From Martensiomyces pterosporus (Eukaryota; Kickxellomycota; Kickxellomycetes; Kickxellales; Kickxellaceae): 64,000 nt of DNA. The position numbers and the translations under genes were made by a program. This document shows, piece after piece, positions 27,398 to 37,580 of the stretch. The stretch lies in the NCBI GenBank assembly GCA_025201845.1, contig MU603947.1, positions 144,125 through 208,124 on the forward strand, written 5' to 3'. The first letter of the stretch is position 1, and the number at the start of each line of letters is the position of its first letter. Under the pieces are notes generated by a model that searched no databases, was not told the origin of the DNA, and worked only from the letters and a program-made list of their open reading frames with translations.

Positions 27398-28705
27398 ATG
27401 TCTGCCAACAAAACCATCAACAAACCCAGCGATGCTGAGATTGCTGCTGCAGTGTCTGCTGTTGATGAGTGGTCATTCATTGTCTCTGAGCAGTGGGAGG
27501 TGACACTTCAATCCCTGGCCATCGTCTCCCTCGCCTCCTCTCTTATTGTGCTCGTCTTCCTGGGCCACATCATCAAGAGCCACCGCAAGTACCTCAGCCG
27601 CTTCTCCCTGCGCATCTCCGGGTACGTTGCCCTGGCAGACATGGCCAACTCCATCACACAGATCCTCATGCTCCAGAACACACTCATGATCAGACAGTCC
27701 GCCGACAGCCTGAGGTTCCTCCTGTGGCTCTCGATGGGCAGCACCCTGTTCTTCATCTTCCTTACTTTGTCCATTTCCCTGCAGCTGCACCTGAGCACAC
27801 TGACGAGCGTGCGCATTGGAGCGTACATGCGGCTGGAGAGGTATTATGTGCCAGGGAGCCTGGTTTTGGCCACGGTGCTGCCGGCAATTGCCGTGAGCCA
27901 GATGAAGGGCGTGTTCTGGGTGCCCCAAATGCATGCATTTAACTGGCCCGGGGAGTCCTGGAGAAGGCGCCTTGTGCTGTGGATGTGCAACTACGTGTGG
28001 ATCATCATCGTCATCATCTACTGCGCCGGCGTTGCCACCTTCCTCTCGCTGCGCATTTGGACAATGTGGCGGGACTCGGTCGAGGTCATTGCCGTCCCAC
28101 GCATGCCCGAGAAGTGGGACTGGGCAGCGAAGAACAGCGACACGGATGGCAGTGGCCGGCTCAGCCGTGAGAGCCGCATCACCACTGCATCCGCCAACAC
28201 GCTCTCGTTTGGCCACCACCACCACCACAACAGCAACAGCAACAGCAGCAGGGGCAATAGCAACGCTGAGTTTGGTTCCCCGCCTGATTCTGCCTCCACC
28301 GTAGTCGGCGATAGAATGACCTACATGCCCCTCGCCAACACCCACGACGCTCCCCGCTCCTACGCAGGCGGTGGCGGCAGAGGAAGCAGCACTGCCAGCA
28401 CCGGGTACCTGATGACCGTCATCAGCACGACCAAAGAAGGCGGGCGGCCGGTGGCAGTGAGGTCGTTTGTCGACAAGAAGCGGTTCCTCAGGTCGATCCA
28501 GCGCCTGGTGTGCTACCCATTGGTGCCGATCATCACACAGCTGGGTGTGGTGATAATGAACATGGTCAGCGTGCCGACGAAGGGCATGTATATCTATGGA
28601 ACGGCCATGGCGGCTACTAGCGGCATCCTCAACCTTGTTGTGTTCCTGCTCAACCCCTCACTGCCGGAGATGTGGAAGGAAGCAGCACTCAAATCCATGC
28701 AGTAA
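27398..28705 (+). CDS. Seven-transmembrane receptor candidate (GPCR-like)
   Basis: 435 residues from the ATG at 27398; the frame is open slightly further upstream but only with TTG/GTG codons. Hydrophobic segments fit seven helices: about 38-60, 72-92, 104-128, 150-170, 196-220, 374-395 and 400-422. The third cytoplasmic loop is long (about 220-360) and low-complexity, with a His run followed by Asn/Ser repeats near 28210-28265. Long third loops are usual in fungal nutrient and cAMP-receptor-like (Git3/class V) GPCRs. N-terminal residues 1-30 are probably extracellular, with a possible NKT glycosylation site. No family signature is strong enough to name the ligand. Call based on topology. Confidence 0.6.
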   Translation: MSANKTINKPSDAEIAAAVSAVDEWSFIVSEQWEVTLQSLAIVSLASSLIVLVFLGHIIKSHRKYLSRFSLRISGYVALADMANSITQILMLQNTLMIRQSADSLRFLLWLSMGSTLFFIFLTLSISLQLHLSTLTSVRIGAYMRLERYYVPGSLVLATVLPAIAVSQMKGVFWVPQMHAFNWPGESWRRRLVLWMCNYVWIIIVIIYCAGVATFLSLRIWTMWRDSVEVIAVPRMPEKWDWAAKNSDTDGSGRLSRESRITTASANTLSFGHHHHHNSNSNSSRGNSNAEFGSPPDSASTVVGDRMTYMPLANTHDAPRSYAGGGGRGSSTASTGYLMTVISTTKEGGRPVAVRSFVDKKRFLRSIQRLVCYPLVPIITQLGVVIMNMVSVPTKGMYIYGTAMAATSGILNLVVFLLNPSLPEMWKEAALKSMQ

Positions 28706-29586
28706 ACGAAAATAGAACGCCAAGCTCTGCATTTTCATAGCAGCACTTTTGTTGTTGGTTGGGCACTCGCCTGCCATATTACGTGTTTATATTGCCTACA
28801 AAAGAAATGAGGCCAATAATTGCAGATGCAGATCTACAGCGGAGCTGGAGTCCTGAAGATTGGGGGTGGGGTGAGTGACAGTGGGCATCATAGCCAGGCT
28901 CGCGAGCAGTGCCCTATTCTTGAGCACTGCTTTTGGGGGAGAGCAGGCAGACGCGGTGGGGTTGGACTGCTGGCCAGGTCATCTGGACCTGCATCCTATG
29001 CTGGCTCCGGTCTGTGTGCGGAGTTTAAAGTTGCTCCTGGACAGGCAAGTCCAGGGAGAAGCGGTGGTGGTGGGGTGGAGAAGGAGATGTGCATTGGCTG
29101 CCAGTTTTTTTTTTTCGTCCTCAATGGCTTCTTTCTCTTCATTGGGTTTTATTGTTGGCGATATATTTTTGTTCTTTCTAGCTCGTTCACCAGCTGCCGG
29201 TTTTGCCAGAGGTTGTTTGCGTGGCTTTGGGCCTTTCCCACCAGACAATTGCGTCTTCCAAAAACTCAATGCGCATATTGCCTCTGCGACTGCTGCTTCC
29301 TCCACTCTGCCACGATTTCTCCTCGCATTTGCTTCTCTCCTATACCCGCTTTCCTCTCCTCTTTCTGGCATCCGCGCGTTCCGCCTGCTGGTGTTCTATC
29401 CCTTCATATCCACTGTACCACTCTTCTTCCACTCGCTGGCTCGCCAGACACCCGGTGTACCTCCTCTGCTTCACCAACGCTCTTTCAGCAAAAGCGGCCT
29501 GCCGTTCGTAACCTCATTTCTTTTCTGTGGTTTTTCTGAAATTCCCAAGACACCTCTCTTCGCGCACCCTTTCTTGGCTAGTAGCG
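28706..29586. other. Intergenic
   Basis: About 880 bp. The first part is G-rich, the last 400 bp C/T-rich. Open frames here lack an ATG or recognisable domains, so no gene is called. Confidence 0.4.
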
Positions 29587-31455
29587 ATGAGCGGCAGCAG
29601 TGGTGCTAGCGAGGCAACAAAGCACCACTTGCCACAGCTCAAACCAAAGGCAGCACGGCTTCTCGGTCTCACGTCGCCAGCAGACAGCCCGGTGCTGTGG
29701 TCTCCCAATGCCTCGACCGTGGTTTCGCCTAACGACCACGTCGTCGATATTTTCGCCGGACCTCAGGCAACAGCACTGGGTGACCAAGGCAGCTCGACCG
29801 ATACATCGCCGTCTCTCTTGTCAGACGCCATACCGCTGATGCCATTGACACCAGCACTAGACAGCGACAACCATTCAATAGCCAATGCTCGTGTATCGGA
29901 CGGCGGAGTAGAGGACCCGCTCTTGCCGCCCACTCGAAATGCTGGCGCATCCAAATGGACACCCGACTGGCCAGAGCCCGATGACGAGTACGTCGACGCC
30001 ATGATACGCCGGCGCCCAGCAACAATGCCACAACAAAGGCAGAGGTACGAACAATTTGCTCGGAATCTGGGAAGCATAAACAATGACGGCCGCAGTAATA
30101 ACTCGGCGCTACTGCATGGTCCAACTGCCTCTCAGTTACGCCCAGGATCGACGCATGTGCCGCCGCTTGGCGCTGGTGCGGTGAATGACGACGACGATCT
30201 GCTGGCCGTGTGGGAACAGGTTGCCCGTGTTCCTCAGTTATCGGGGGTCCCCAAAAATGCAACCAACAAGTGGATGCGACGCAATGGCCTGCAGCAGCCG
30301 CTCGACCCGCTGTTTGTTGTTCAGTGGGTAGCTACGGTTACGCTCTCTGCTGTATTCTTCTTGGTGATCCAGCCCCTGACGCAGCTGCTCGGTGACCCGG
30401 TATCTAGCGAGGGCACTGGCGATGGGGGGTTGCTCTCCAGCTGGGGCGGAGTGCCGACCTTTGGCACGCTGGTCATCCCAGTCGCTCTTGTCCTTAGCAT
30501 AGTGGCTTCGGCCATTGATACAGAGGCGCGTGAGGTAGCCTCAGCAAGAATGCCTAGAGACTTGCACTACAAGCTTGTGTGGGGCATCCCAGCTATCAAT
30601 CCAAACACTGGCATGTGCCGCGTTTGCCAGGTCGCTGCTGCTGCTGATACCCGCCACTGCAAACGGTGCAACAAGTGCATCGCTGGATACGATCACCACT
30701 GCAGATGGCTCAACACCTGTGTTGGCAGTCGCAACTACTGCTGGTTCTTTGCAGCGCTGGTTGCTGCAGCCATGGCACTGTCAAATGTCCTTGTTCATTC
30801 TGTATGGCTTGTCTATATTTCCGGGTGGCGCGAGCCAGAGTTTGCATCCTTGGTTGGGAGATTCACCGGTGGCACGATTGCTAAGGACGCGGGTGCGGGT
30901 GCGGGTGCTTCTTCGGATGCATCGGTTATCCTGGTGATGTGTGGCCTGGCATTCTACACAGTGGCTGCCGGTGGAGCGCTGGTTGCAGTGTCATTGCTGC
31001 TGGGTCTGCACGTACGCCTGTGTCTGATGGGTGTATCCACGGCCGATTACGTCACATCGGCACAGCAGCAAAAGCATCGGCCAGGCAGAAGTTTGGGCTC
31101 CTGTGGTATGCTCTCCCGCCGCCATCTCAGCAACTGCTGGAGCTCTACGGCCACTGGCGATGCATACTCGATGGCCTCGATACCTGGCGATTCTCACTCA
31201 GCTAGCAGGCGCAATAGCAGCAGCAGTAGTAGCGGTAGTAGCATCAGCATCGGCGAACTCTCGGTGCCCAAGCTTCCGTCTGTGCTCCACAAGATCATGC
31301 GTGCGAGCGTGCCTCATCGGCTGGTCGCTTTGCCACAGCGTGCAGCAAGTGCGCTCTGGCGACATCTGAGCGACCGCCTCTGGCAGCGTAGATCGTACAG
31401 TATCGTCGATAGCGACGACAGACGATCCATGTCATCCACATTCTCCTCTGTGTAA
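29587..31455 (+). CDS. DHHC palmitoyltransferase, ZDHHC1/11-like
   Basis: Integral-membrane S-acyltransferase attaching palmitate to protein cysteines. The cysteine-rich domain reads [20 protein letters not shown] then [14 protein letters not shown], with DHHC at residues 369-372 and nucleophile Cys372. Paired transmembrane segments flank it (about 235-258 and 298-318 before, 387-410 and 453-480 after). The DHHC(K/R)WLNxCVG(x)RNY form and the two-plus-two helix layout resemble ZDHHC1/ZDHHC11. Unusual features are a ~230-residue N-terminal extension rich in Ser/Pro/Asn and a Ser-rich cytosolic tail. Start taken at the ATG at 29587; the 20 upstream in-frame codons begin only with GTG. Converges on the deaminase gene, 91 bp between stops. 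Confidence 0.9.
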   Translation: MSGSSGASEATKHHLPQLKPKAARLLGLTSPADSPVLWSPNASTVVSPNDHVVDIFAGPQATALGDQGSSTDTSPSLLSDAIPLMPLTPALDSDNHSIANARVSDGGVEDPLLPPTRNAGASKWTPDWPEPDDEYVDAMIRRRPATMPQQRQRYEQFARNLGSINNDGRSNNSALLHGPTASQLRPGSTHVPPLGAGAVNDDDDLLAVWEQVARVPQLSGVPKNATNKWMRRNGLQQPLDPLFVVQWVATVTLSAVFFLVIQPLTQLLGDPVSSEGTGDGGLLSSWGGVPTFGTLVIPVALVLSIVASAIDTEAREVASARMPRDLHYKLVWGIPAINPNTGMCRVCQVAAAADTRHCKRCNKCIAGYDHHCRWLNTCVGSRNYCWFFAALVAAAMALSNVLVHSVWLVYISGWREPEFASLVGRFTGGTIAKDAGAGAGASSDASVILVMCGLAFYTVAAGGALVAVSLLLGLHVRLCLMGVSTADYVTSAQQQKHRPGRSLGSCGMLSRRHLSNCWSSTATGDAYSMASIPGDSHSASRRNSSSSSSGSSISIGELSVPKLPSVLHKIMRASVPHRLVALPQRAASALWRHLSDRLWQRRSYSIVDSDDRRSMSSTFSSV

Positions 31456-31546
31456 TTCACTAGTACCGCAAACCACAGCGCGCCTCCTGCTAATTTATTT
31501 ACTCGATTCTCTCCGCCAAATAGAAGCAAATTTCCCATCGATACCA

Positions 31547-32008
31547 CTACTTTGCCAGGTGGATGTTGAGCGCCTTGCACTCGTCCTCAAGCTCCTTGAT
31601 CTGCACCACCTTGAGCCCGTGGTTTGCCAGCTCCTCCATACCCGTGCACTGGACGAAATTCGGCGGTTCGGCAACGCCCACAAACACGGTTGCAATGCCA
31701 GAATCAAGAATGCGATTGACGCAAGGCACGTTTCCCGACAGACGCTTTGAGCAAGGTTCCATGGTTGTGTACATGGTCGCACCCCTGGCCGCATCCTCGC
31801 CTAGTTCTCCAGCGAGTGTGATCAGCGCACACTGCTCAGCATGGGTATTGCCAGGCAGCTGGCGCGAGAACCCGCGGCTGAGGATCTTTCCGTCCTTGAC
31901 TATCACTGCACCGACGTTGTATGCAGACTCGACGCTCGAGCATTTCTTGCCCTCGTCAATGGCCATGCGCATGTATTCGACATCCTCTGCAGTGTACTCT
32001 TTTGACAT
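31547..32008 (-). CDS. Cytidine/DRAP-type deaminase domain protein
   Basis: Small zinc deaminase of 153 residues. The zinc site is complete: HAE at 56-58 (Glu58 proton shuttle) and PCS...C with Cys86 and Cys96. The TMYTTMEPCSKR and CVNRIL context resembles riboflavin-pathway deaminases (the domain fused in yeast Rib2 and bacterial RibD) rather than cytidine deaminase, so it may deaminate the pyrimidine intermediate of riboflavin synthesis or a related nucleotide. Substrate is uncertain. It is intronless with the ATG at 32008 and sits in a compact minus-strand run with the TRAPP subunit and Pob3 genes (about 160-170 bp gaps). Confidence 0.75.
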   Translation of the reverse strand: MSKEYTAEDVEYMRMAIDEGKKCSSVESAYNVGAVIVKDGKILSRGFSRQLPGNTHAEQCALITLAGELGEDAARGATMYTTMEPCSKRLSGNVPCVNRILDSGIATVFVGVAEPPNFVQCTGMEELANHGLKVVQIKELEDECKALNIHLAK

Positions 32009-32178
32009 TGCGTGCTACGCCTAACGCTTGCTTGTGCTTAGTTAGCGAGGGGGTTGGGTGGAATGGAGGTGGGTGGAAAATTAGGGAACGCACGAAATAG
32101 GTTTGTGTGGAAGGCATATAACTGCTTGCCACTAGACACTACAAACTATGGCACAGCGAGCAAAGCCTGCGTGAGGGG

Positions 32179-32598
32179 CTAATTCGCGTGTATCCGGCCC
32201 AGCTCATCGACCACCATATCGAACTTGGAGCTCTCCAGCCGGTCCTCCTCGCGCTTCTCATTGAACGGGTTGCAAGCTAGCGCGATGTAGGCTGCATGTA
32301 TCTCCTGGAAGATCTCGCGTATCTCGCCACTCCGCACCATGGACTCGGGGACAGACATGACGAGGATGATCTTGTTGCCCGTGTTCATCACGTATCCGTA
32401 CACCACCATGTCGCCCACGGTCTGCAGGAGGCCCAGGTATAGGTCCGATGACTTGCCCGCGGCGACGCGCTCCTCGATGACGTCGCACGATGTGTGTGCC
32501 AAGTAGTGGTACTTTACGTCCTCCTGCACGCTGTCAAAGTTGCGCAGGTATATGGGGTTGCCCCGACGGCTGATAACAGCAACGCAGTGTATCTTCAT
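32179..32598 (-). CDS. TRAPPC2L / Tca17-like TRAPP complex subunit
   Basis: A 139-residue longin-fold (Sedlin-like) protein, close to human TRAPPC2L (140). It begins MKIHCVAVISRRGNPIYLRN, continues HTSCDVIEER, YLGLLQTVGDMVVYGYVMNTGNKI and ends with the conserved Asn-Pro-Phe (ACNPFN) region and FDMVVDELGRI, the sedlin-family helix. It acts in TRAPPII assembly for Golgi trafficking. The frame stays open upstream to 32715, but homology begins at the Met at 32598, so that start is used. Yeast Tca17 is the functional counterpart. Confidence 0.85.
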   Translation of the reverse strand: MKIHCVAVISRRGNPIYLRNFDSVQEDVKYHYLAHTSCDVIEERVAAGKSSDLYLGLLQTVGDMVVYGYVMNTGNKIILVMSVPESMVRSGEIREIFQEIHAAYIALACNPFNEKREEDRLESSKFDMVVDELGRIHAN

Positions 32599-32758
32599 TG
32601 CTTTAGGCTTCTTGGTATATGCGGTATATAATGAGAAAGAGAGGGCAAGGAAAGGGCGTTTGGGCAACAGTGGGCGCCGTCGCCTCCAAAACAAGAAAGC
32701 AGGATATTTGGCCAATCAGCCCGCATGTATCCAATATATGGGGTAGGTCACTCGGCTC

Positions 32759-34441
32759 TCACTCCTCGTCGTCAGGCGTCTCGTAGTTCTCGTCGTACTC
32801 TTCGGGCACGTCGCTCTCGCTCTCCGCAACGAAATCCTCGTCCTCGCTCGACTCTTCTTCGCTATCGCCGCCGCCCATAGCAGCGCCGGCCTTGAACGCA
32901 GCACCAGCCTCCTCATCCGAGTCGTTGTCCATGCCCTTGTATGAAACAGCTGTGGTCTCGTTGAGCTCGCTAAGCATCTTGATTCCATGCTCGGACATGT
33001 ACTCCTCCAGGCTCGTGTACTCCTCGCGGTTGATGCTGACAAACTGGTAGTCCTGAGACCCGTGCATGTTGAATTTCAGGTCAAACGTGCGCATCTTGTT
33101 TGAGCTCGAGGCCTCAACACGCGAGAACACGATGCTGGCGATCTCCGAGTGCGAGATGTACAGCGGCGGCTTGGGTGCAAACAGGAACCCCTTGTCCAGC
33201 GGGTACAGCGTGCCCTCGTTGGCCTTGAGCGAGGCCTTGATTCCCTGCGCACCGTGGTATCCGCGGAAGCTGCCGCCCTCGATGATGCGCTTGTCGGTGA
33301 CGCCCTTGAACACGTTGGCCACAATGCGGTACAGGGGCTCGTCGTAGTGCGTGCGCAGCCTGCCCTCGAACTTTTTCGCCATCTCGTCCGCATCCAGGTT
33401 AAGCTCGATTGTCATCTCCTCGTCACGCACAAACTGGAGCACAAGGTACGGGTACCGCGTCTGCCCTTGGCGGATAGGCGGGTTCAGGCCAACGATAAAC
33501 ATCATGTGCAGCTCATCGGGCTTGGATACCAGGAAGAGCCGCTGCACGTTGTCGTAGGGGATCTTGTAGTCGTAGGTCTTTCCGCGCAGCCGCAAAAAGT
33601 TTGAGAACAGGTCGATGTTGTACCGTCCACGCGGCGTGAGGCACAGGATCTCCGGGAACTGGACGATGCTGTCGCCGCTGACCTGGCCCAGATCCGCACG
33701 CTCCTTGATGGTATCGTGGAACACCGACGCTGCGCTGACCTCCTCCTCCTCTTCCTCGCCCTCGCCGCCGCCTTGCTTCTCCCCATCGCTGCCATCCTCC
33801 TCATCGCCCTCGCCCTTACCAGCAGCACCATTAGCCGACTGCGCAGTGGTAGTTCCTGGCACATAGAATCTGATCTCCACAAGCTCATCAGGCGCGCCCT
33901 TGCGCTTCAAGCCCTTGCCACGGGGTGCCTGGAACTCAACGCTGACCTCGTTCTTGTTGGCCACATTGGTGTTAGACACATAGGCCATGGGCAGATCAAA
34001 CATGGGGCGGTTATCCACACGGAAGGCCAAGCTTGTTCCCTCAAACTCGGTCTTGCCCCAGTTCCAGCCCTTGATGCTGATGTCGCGCACCTCTAGGGTG
34101 AGCCCGTGGAAAAGCCGCTTGACTGCATCACGCAGCGTTTCGAAATCATCTGCCGTGAACCCGTCCAGCTTGTGCATTACCCCGCTCTTCATGTGGATAC
34201 GCAGTCCGTAGCCACGCGCCACGCGCTGCCACTGCAGCCTGCGCAGGTCGTCGCGCTGCAGGGCAAGCATGCCTGTGGCCTGCGAGAGCCCCGGGATGTT
34301 GAGCCCCTGAAGTGCCTCTGTCTCGCCCTCGGCCGCCTTCCACCCGATTCCCGACGCGCCTATCCGCACCTGCCCGACTGATTTGACGTACGGCTCAGTA
34401 GCCAAGTAGATATCGCTGAACTGCACCCGCGATTCGCTCAT
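32759..34441 (-). CDS. POB3: FACT histone chaperone subunit Pob3/SSRP1
   Basis: The Pob3 subunit of FACT pairs with Spt16 to handle H2A-H2B during transcription and replication. The 560-residue protein has the SSRP1 N-terminal PH-like domain (FSDIYLATEPYVKSVGQVRIGASGIGWKA), a structure-specific recognition region with paired PH folds (about 200-470; IVQFPEILCLTPRGRY, DKRIIEGG, FLFAPKPPLYISHSEIASIVF) and an acidic C-terminal tail of Glu/Asp. There is an additional acidic insert near 230-255. No HMG box follows, as in fungi, where Nhp6 supplies it. Length matches yeast Pob3 (552). Divergent from the Pof1-like gene. Confidence 0.96.
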   Translation of the reverse strand: MSESRVQFSDIYLATEPYVKSVGQVRIGASGIGWKAAEGETEALQGLNIPGLSQATGMLALQRDDLRRLQWQRVARGYGLRIHMKSGVMHKLDGFTADDFETLRDAVKRLFHGLTLEVRDISIKGWNWGKTEFEGTSLAFRVDNRPMFDLPMAYVSNTNVANKNEVSVEFQAPRGKGLKRKGAPDELVEIRFYVPGTTTAQSANGAAGKGEGDEEDGSDGEKQGGGEGEEEEEEVSAASVFHDTIKERADLGQVSGDSIVQFPEILCLTPRGRYNIDLFSNFLRLRGKTYDYKIPYDNVQRLFLVSKPDELHMMFIVGLNPPIRQGQTRYPYLVLQFVRDEEMTIELNLDADEMAKKFEGRLRTHYDEPLYRIVANVFKGVTDKRIIEGGSFRGYHGAQGIKASLKANEGTLYPLDKGFLFAPKPPLYISHSEIASIVFSRVEASSSNKMRTFDLKFNMHGSQDYQFVSINREEYTSLEEYMSEHGIKMLSELNETTAVSYKGMDNDSDEEAGAAFKAGAAMGGGDSEEESSEDEDFVAESESDVPEEYDENYETPDDEE

Positions 34442-35058
34442 TTTCAGTCCGGGAGTAGGCCTCTGCGCTGTGTTTAATAAAGGGAAAGCAGGATATAAAG
34501 TATAGGAGTCGTCGTTGATTGTGAAGGAGAGAAAGAAAAAGACAGCCCGAAACGAATTTGCCTGTATGCTGTCGCGCTTTTGTTTACTCGTATTTTTCAG
34601 TTGCTGCTGCTCCTAAGGCCAGCTAGACAGGTGGTGGAAGGTGACGCTGGGGACGCCTTGAGACGCAGGCAAGGGGACATTTGTTTGGCAGCACCCACCT
34701 CAGGCTGCTGGGCTCACCCGAGTCAGAATTTCATCCACATTAATGCTGCACTTTTTTTTAGACCAGCCAAATGCTGAGCAAGTCCGCCAGCCTTCGTTTT
34801 TGTCTGTGCTCGGCTTTCTGCCTCTTCCTCCTCTTCCTCCCCTCCTTCTCAGCATACGCCCTGTACTATTTACTTATTTTCCCTTCACTCCTGCTCCCCT
34901 TATTTATTCCTGCTTTAGGCACTTTTTGCGTGCTGCGGGTACGTCAGTCAGAGAGACGCTACTTGATTAGTCTGCGACGAAAACGCTTTTCCTCTCGATT
35001 GACAAGCTGACATTTGAGCACCAGTAGACACGCAGCAGAGGCATATAATCAAGATAAC
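34442..35058. promoter_or_regulatory. Divergent region Pob3 / Pof1-like
   Basis: 617 bp between start codons. Pyrimidine-rich on the plus-strand gene side. Short open frames at 34580-34970 show no domain. No gene seen. Confidence 0.4.
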
Positions 35059-36039
35059 ATGCAGTGCGACACGCCGATTTACGACGACTTTGTCAAAGAG
35101 TTTCTTGCCACCAAGGCTGCACCCGACTGCCAGCCATCGATAAAGATTGCGCGCAAGTTCTGCTCCACATGGCCGGTGCCCGGGTCTTTGATAGAGGCAG
35201 GCAAGAGTGCGGCGAGCAAGCAGGATACGGTGCAGGTTGCTGTAATGGATAGCTCATTTAACCCGCCGCACTACTGCCACGGCGCATACCTGGAGTGTCT
35301 GGGCACGCAGCAGCTTACGCCAGTGCTGCCTGCGGATGAGAAGGAGCCGCCGCAGCTGCTCGGCATGGATGCGTTTCTGCTTTTGCTGGGGTCTACGAAC
35401 GCGGATAAGAGGCTGACGGGGTCGAGCTTGGGGCAGCGAATGCGGATGGTCGACATGCTGGCGACTACCGTGGCATGCGACACGACAGCAGACACCTGGC
35501 ATGTGTGGAAGGAGAAGAAGGCGTTCGACGCGTCGAACTTGGACAATATGGCCATTGGCATGGTCAACTGCTCCAGGTTTGTGGATAAATGCCAGGCGGT
35601 CGCAGAGACTGTGCAGGCAGAGTGGGCGAGGACCTGCGGCAGTAACAAGGGCGGTGACGTGGTGGATGACAAGCTGTCGGTAGCGAGGCCCAGAGTGCTC
35701 AGCTATTTTGCCATGGGCTGGGACACCCTGATTAGGTTCTTTGATCCCAAGTACTACAAGAACTTCCCGGCGGATGTGGATCTGTTTTTCGAGCGTGGCG
35801 GAAGGATCGCGTTTTCGAGGCGAATTGGGTTTGCCGACGCGGATGTCGGGGCGTTCTTTGCGCAGCCCGTCATGGAGACCTACAAGCAGTTTATATTTGA
35901 GCTGACGCTTCCCAAACGAGTCAAGCACATCAGCTCGACACAGGTGCGCTTGGCTGTAAGGGACAGCACGGAATGTGTCAGGGACATTCCGCCGCGTATA
36001 CTAGAGTATGTCAACAACTACCAGCTTTATCGCAAATGA
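35059..36039 (+). CDS. Pof1-type nicotinamide-nucleotide adenylyltransferase-like protein
   Basis: A 326-residue member of the nucleotidyltransferase (HxGH) superfamily. VAVMDSSFNPPHYCHGAYLE is the nucleotide-binding loop, with HYCH where GH-type enzymes have HxGH. The ISSTQVR motif near the C-terminus is the second signature, and LSYFAMGWDTLIRFF matches the mid-domain of Pof1-like proteins. Yeast Pof1 is a nicotinamide mononucleotide adenylyltransferase. The frame extends 15 codons upstream only to a TTG; the ATG at 35059 (MQCDTPIYDDFV) is used. The FNPPH loop lies near residue 70, so an N-terminal ~60-residue extension precedes the core. Convergent with the next gene. Confidence 0.8.
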   Translation: MQCDTPIYDDFVKEFLATKAAPDCQPSIKIARKFCSTWPVPGSLIEAGKSAASKQDTVQVAVMDSSFNPPHYCHGAYLECLGTQQLTPVLPADEKEPPQLLGMDAFLLLLGSTNADKRLTGSSLGQRMRMVDMLATTVACDTTADTWHVWKEKKAFDASNLDNMAIGMVNCSRFVDKCQAVAETVQAEWARTCGSNKGGDVVDDKLSVARPRVLSYFAMGWDTLIRFFDPKYYKNFPADVDLFFERGGRIAFSRRIGFADADVGAFFAQPVMETYKQFIFELTLPKRVKHISSTQVRLAVRDSTECVRDIPPRILEYVNNYQLYRK

Positions 36040-36216
36040 GTACCTTTGTTTTGCTTTGTTTCGTTTTTTTTGTTTTTCCTTCACTGTCTGTGGAGAGAAT
36101 GTTATTGAGAAGTGGGAAAGAGGAAGAATAAGGTGATGAATAGAAGCAGCTGGTTTCACTGACCATGGCCTGCACAAAATGAGCACTGCTGTTGTGAGAC
36201 AGACATGTTTGAGGTT

Positions 36217-37059
36217 TTACTTGCTGTCCTTGGGTGGTGCAGGGGTTGGCTCAGAAGTGGTAGCTGGGCTCGGGTGCTGTGCTGCAGCAGTGGCAATGTA
36301 GGGAGCTGACCCAGGGTACTGGCCAAAGACGAAAGGAGGTGGAGGTGGAGGTGGTGCAGCAGCACTGAAGGGCCCAGCTGCAGGCGGAGCTGAGGGAGCT
36401 GAGGGAGCTGAAGGACCAGGTGGAGGCACAGGGAACTGGCTGTAAGGCTGGCTAGCAGCAACAGAATGTTGCTGCTGGCGCACACTCAGACTCTCGTAGG
36501 AAGTTGCTGGATCCTCCCAGTGGAAATGCCTCGAGCTTGCAAGCTTGCGTGCAAACCAGTCGAAGGTGCGCTCGCCGACACCCAAGTACCAGTTCATAAA
36601 CCCGCCATTTTGGTGGCAATGGCGCTTGTAGGCATCGGTCTGCTGAGCACGCTCCATGTTCTGGGTGATCCACTGGCTGCTGCGAGCCCAGTAATCGGCC
36701 AGCCTGGATTGCTCCACAGCCACTCTCTGCCTCCATTGCTCGCGCGTGGCCTCGTCGGCAATGGTGTCGCCGTACTGCTGCTCTAGCCAGCGCATGCGCT
36801 CGTCGGCAAACTTGAGAGATTCCTGGAGACGCTCATCCACCATTTTCTTCATCTCCTTGCGACGCTCGTCGCGTTCAGCCCTTTCGCTTGGAGTTGGCGG
36901 GAGGCGGCTGTGTGCGTTGTGCGTCCATCCAGTGGCACGGCGGACGCCGGCGATGACGGTGGATGTGAGCCAGAGGGTGACGCCGAAGAAGATGATCTTG
37001 TTGCGAAGCCTGCCGTGGCAGTGGTGGGCATAGCCAAATCCATGATGAAATCCGCCCAT
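36217..37059 (-). CDS. Unrecognised single-pass membrane protein with Pro-rich tail
   Basis: I do not recognise the family. From the ATG at 37059 the protein is 280 residues (MGGFHHGFGYAHHC...). One hydrophobic helix lies at about 17-36 (KIIFFGVTLWLTSTVIAG), then a charged helical segment (about 55-150, RAERDERRKEMKKMVDERL) and a Pro/Ala/Ser-rich C-terminus with PPPPPPP. An upstream in-frame ATG at 37146 would add 29 residues, but a TATA-like TATAAA on the minus strand sits at 37173-37168, only ~22 bp before it, which favours the 37059 start. The short N-terminus before the helix, with basic residues, could suit a mitochondrial or ER inner anchor; that is speculation. Confidence 0.6.
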   Translation of the reverse strand: MGGFHHGFGYAHHCHGRLRNKIIFFGVTLWLTSTVIAGVRRATGWTHNAHSRLPPTPSERAERDERRKEMKKMVDERLQESLKFADERMRWLEQQYGDTIADEATREQWRQRVAVEQSRLADYWARSSQWITQNMERAQQTDAYKRHCHQNGGFMNWYLGVGERTFDWFARKLASSRHFHWEDPATSYESLSVRQQQHSVAASQPYSQFPVPPPGPSAPSAPSAPPAAGPFSAAAPPPPPPPFVFGQYPGSAPYIATAAAQHPSPATTSEPTPAPPKDSK

Positions 37060-37580
37060 GGTTGAAGAAGAAGTGCGCGGTGCGAAGTTTGGAATCGTAA
37101 TAGAAGCGACGAAGGTGTTGACGGTGCTGTTGGATGTAGCTGGCATCCGGAGGGGGCGCTGGGTCCTTTATACCAGCGATTTCTTGGCATTTCTGCTATT
37201 TTTCCTGCATCAGCCAGGCCATTTGCTCCAGCATCATACATGCATGCAGAGTACGCACCAGCAGCCTTGTAACCTTGGCTGCCCTTTCTCCATGAGCAGC
37301 AGCGCCTTTGGTCCGAAAACCCTCCGTTTACAGCATGCGCATTATCGTAAGATAACCAGACAGCCCGAGCCCAGAGGCAAACCCAGAACTGAGGACCTGC
37401 TGGAAAGTCTTGGCAGAATTTAGCCATGGCTCAGCGTACTATTCCTCCATTTTTGGCACGCCCTTCTTTTCCCTTCGGCACCCTCCTTGCTCCTCTTTTT
37501 CTCTAGCTACTCTCATTTATTCAATGGGAACGATAAGCACAGCAAGACTCTAAGTGTATGTGTGCTGCTGGCATCTAGCA
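37060..37580. other. Promoter of the unknown membrane protein and SDR 3' region
   Basis: About 520 bp. Contains the minus-strand TATA-like element at 37168-37173 and, near 37500-37580, the AT-rich 3' end of the SDR gene. No other gene seen. Confidence 0.4.
37168..37173 (-). promoter_or_regulatory. TATA-like box, unknown membrane protein gene
   Basis: TATAAA on the minus strand, 109 bp upstream of the ATG at 37059 and ~22 bp upstream of the alternative ATG at 37146. Confidence 0.4.

Noticed and set aside
28875..29609. Open frame of ~244 codons with a hydrophobic, signal-like start
   Set aside because: It starts at GTG just after an in-frame stop, has no ATG nearby, and overlaps the DHHC gene start in another frame.
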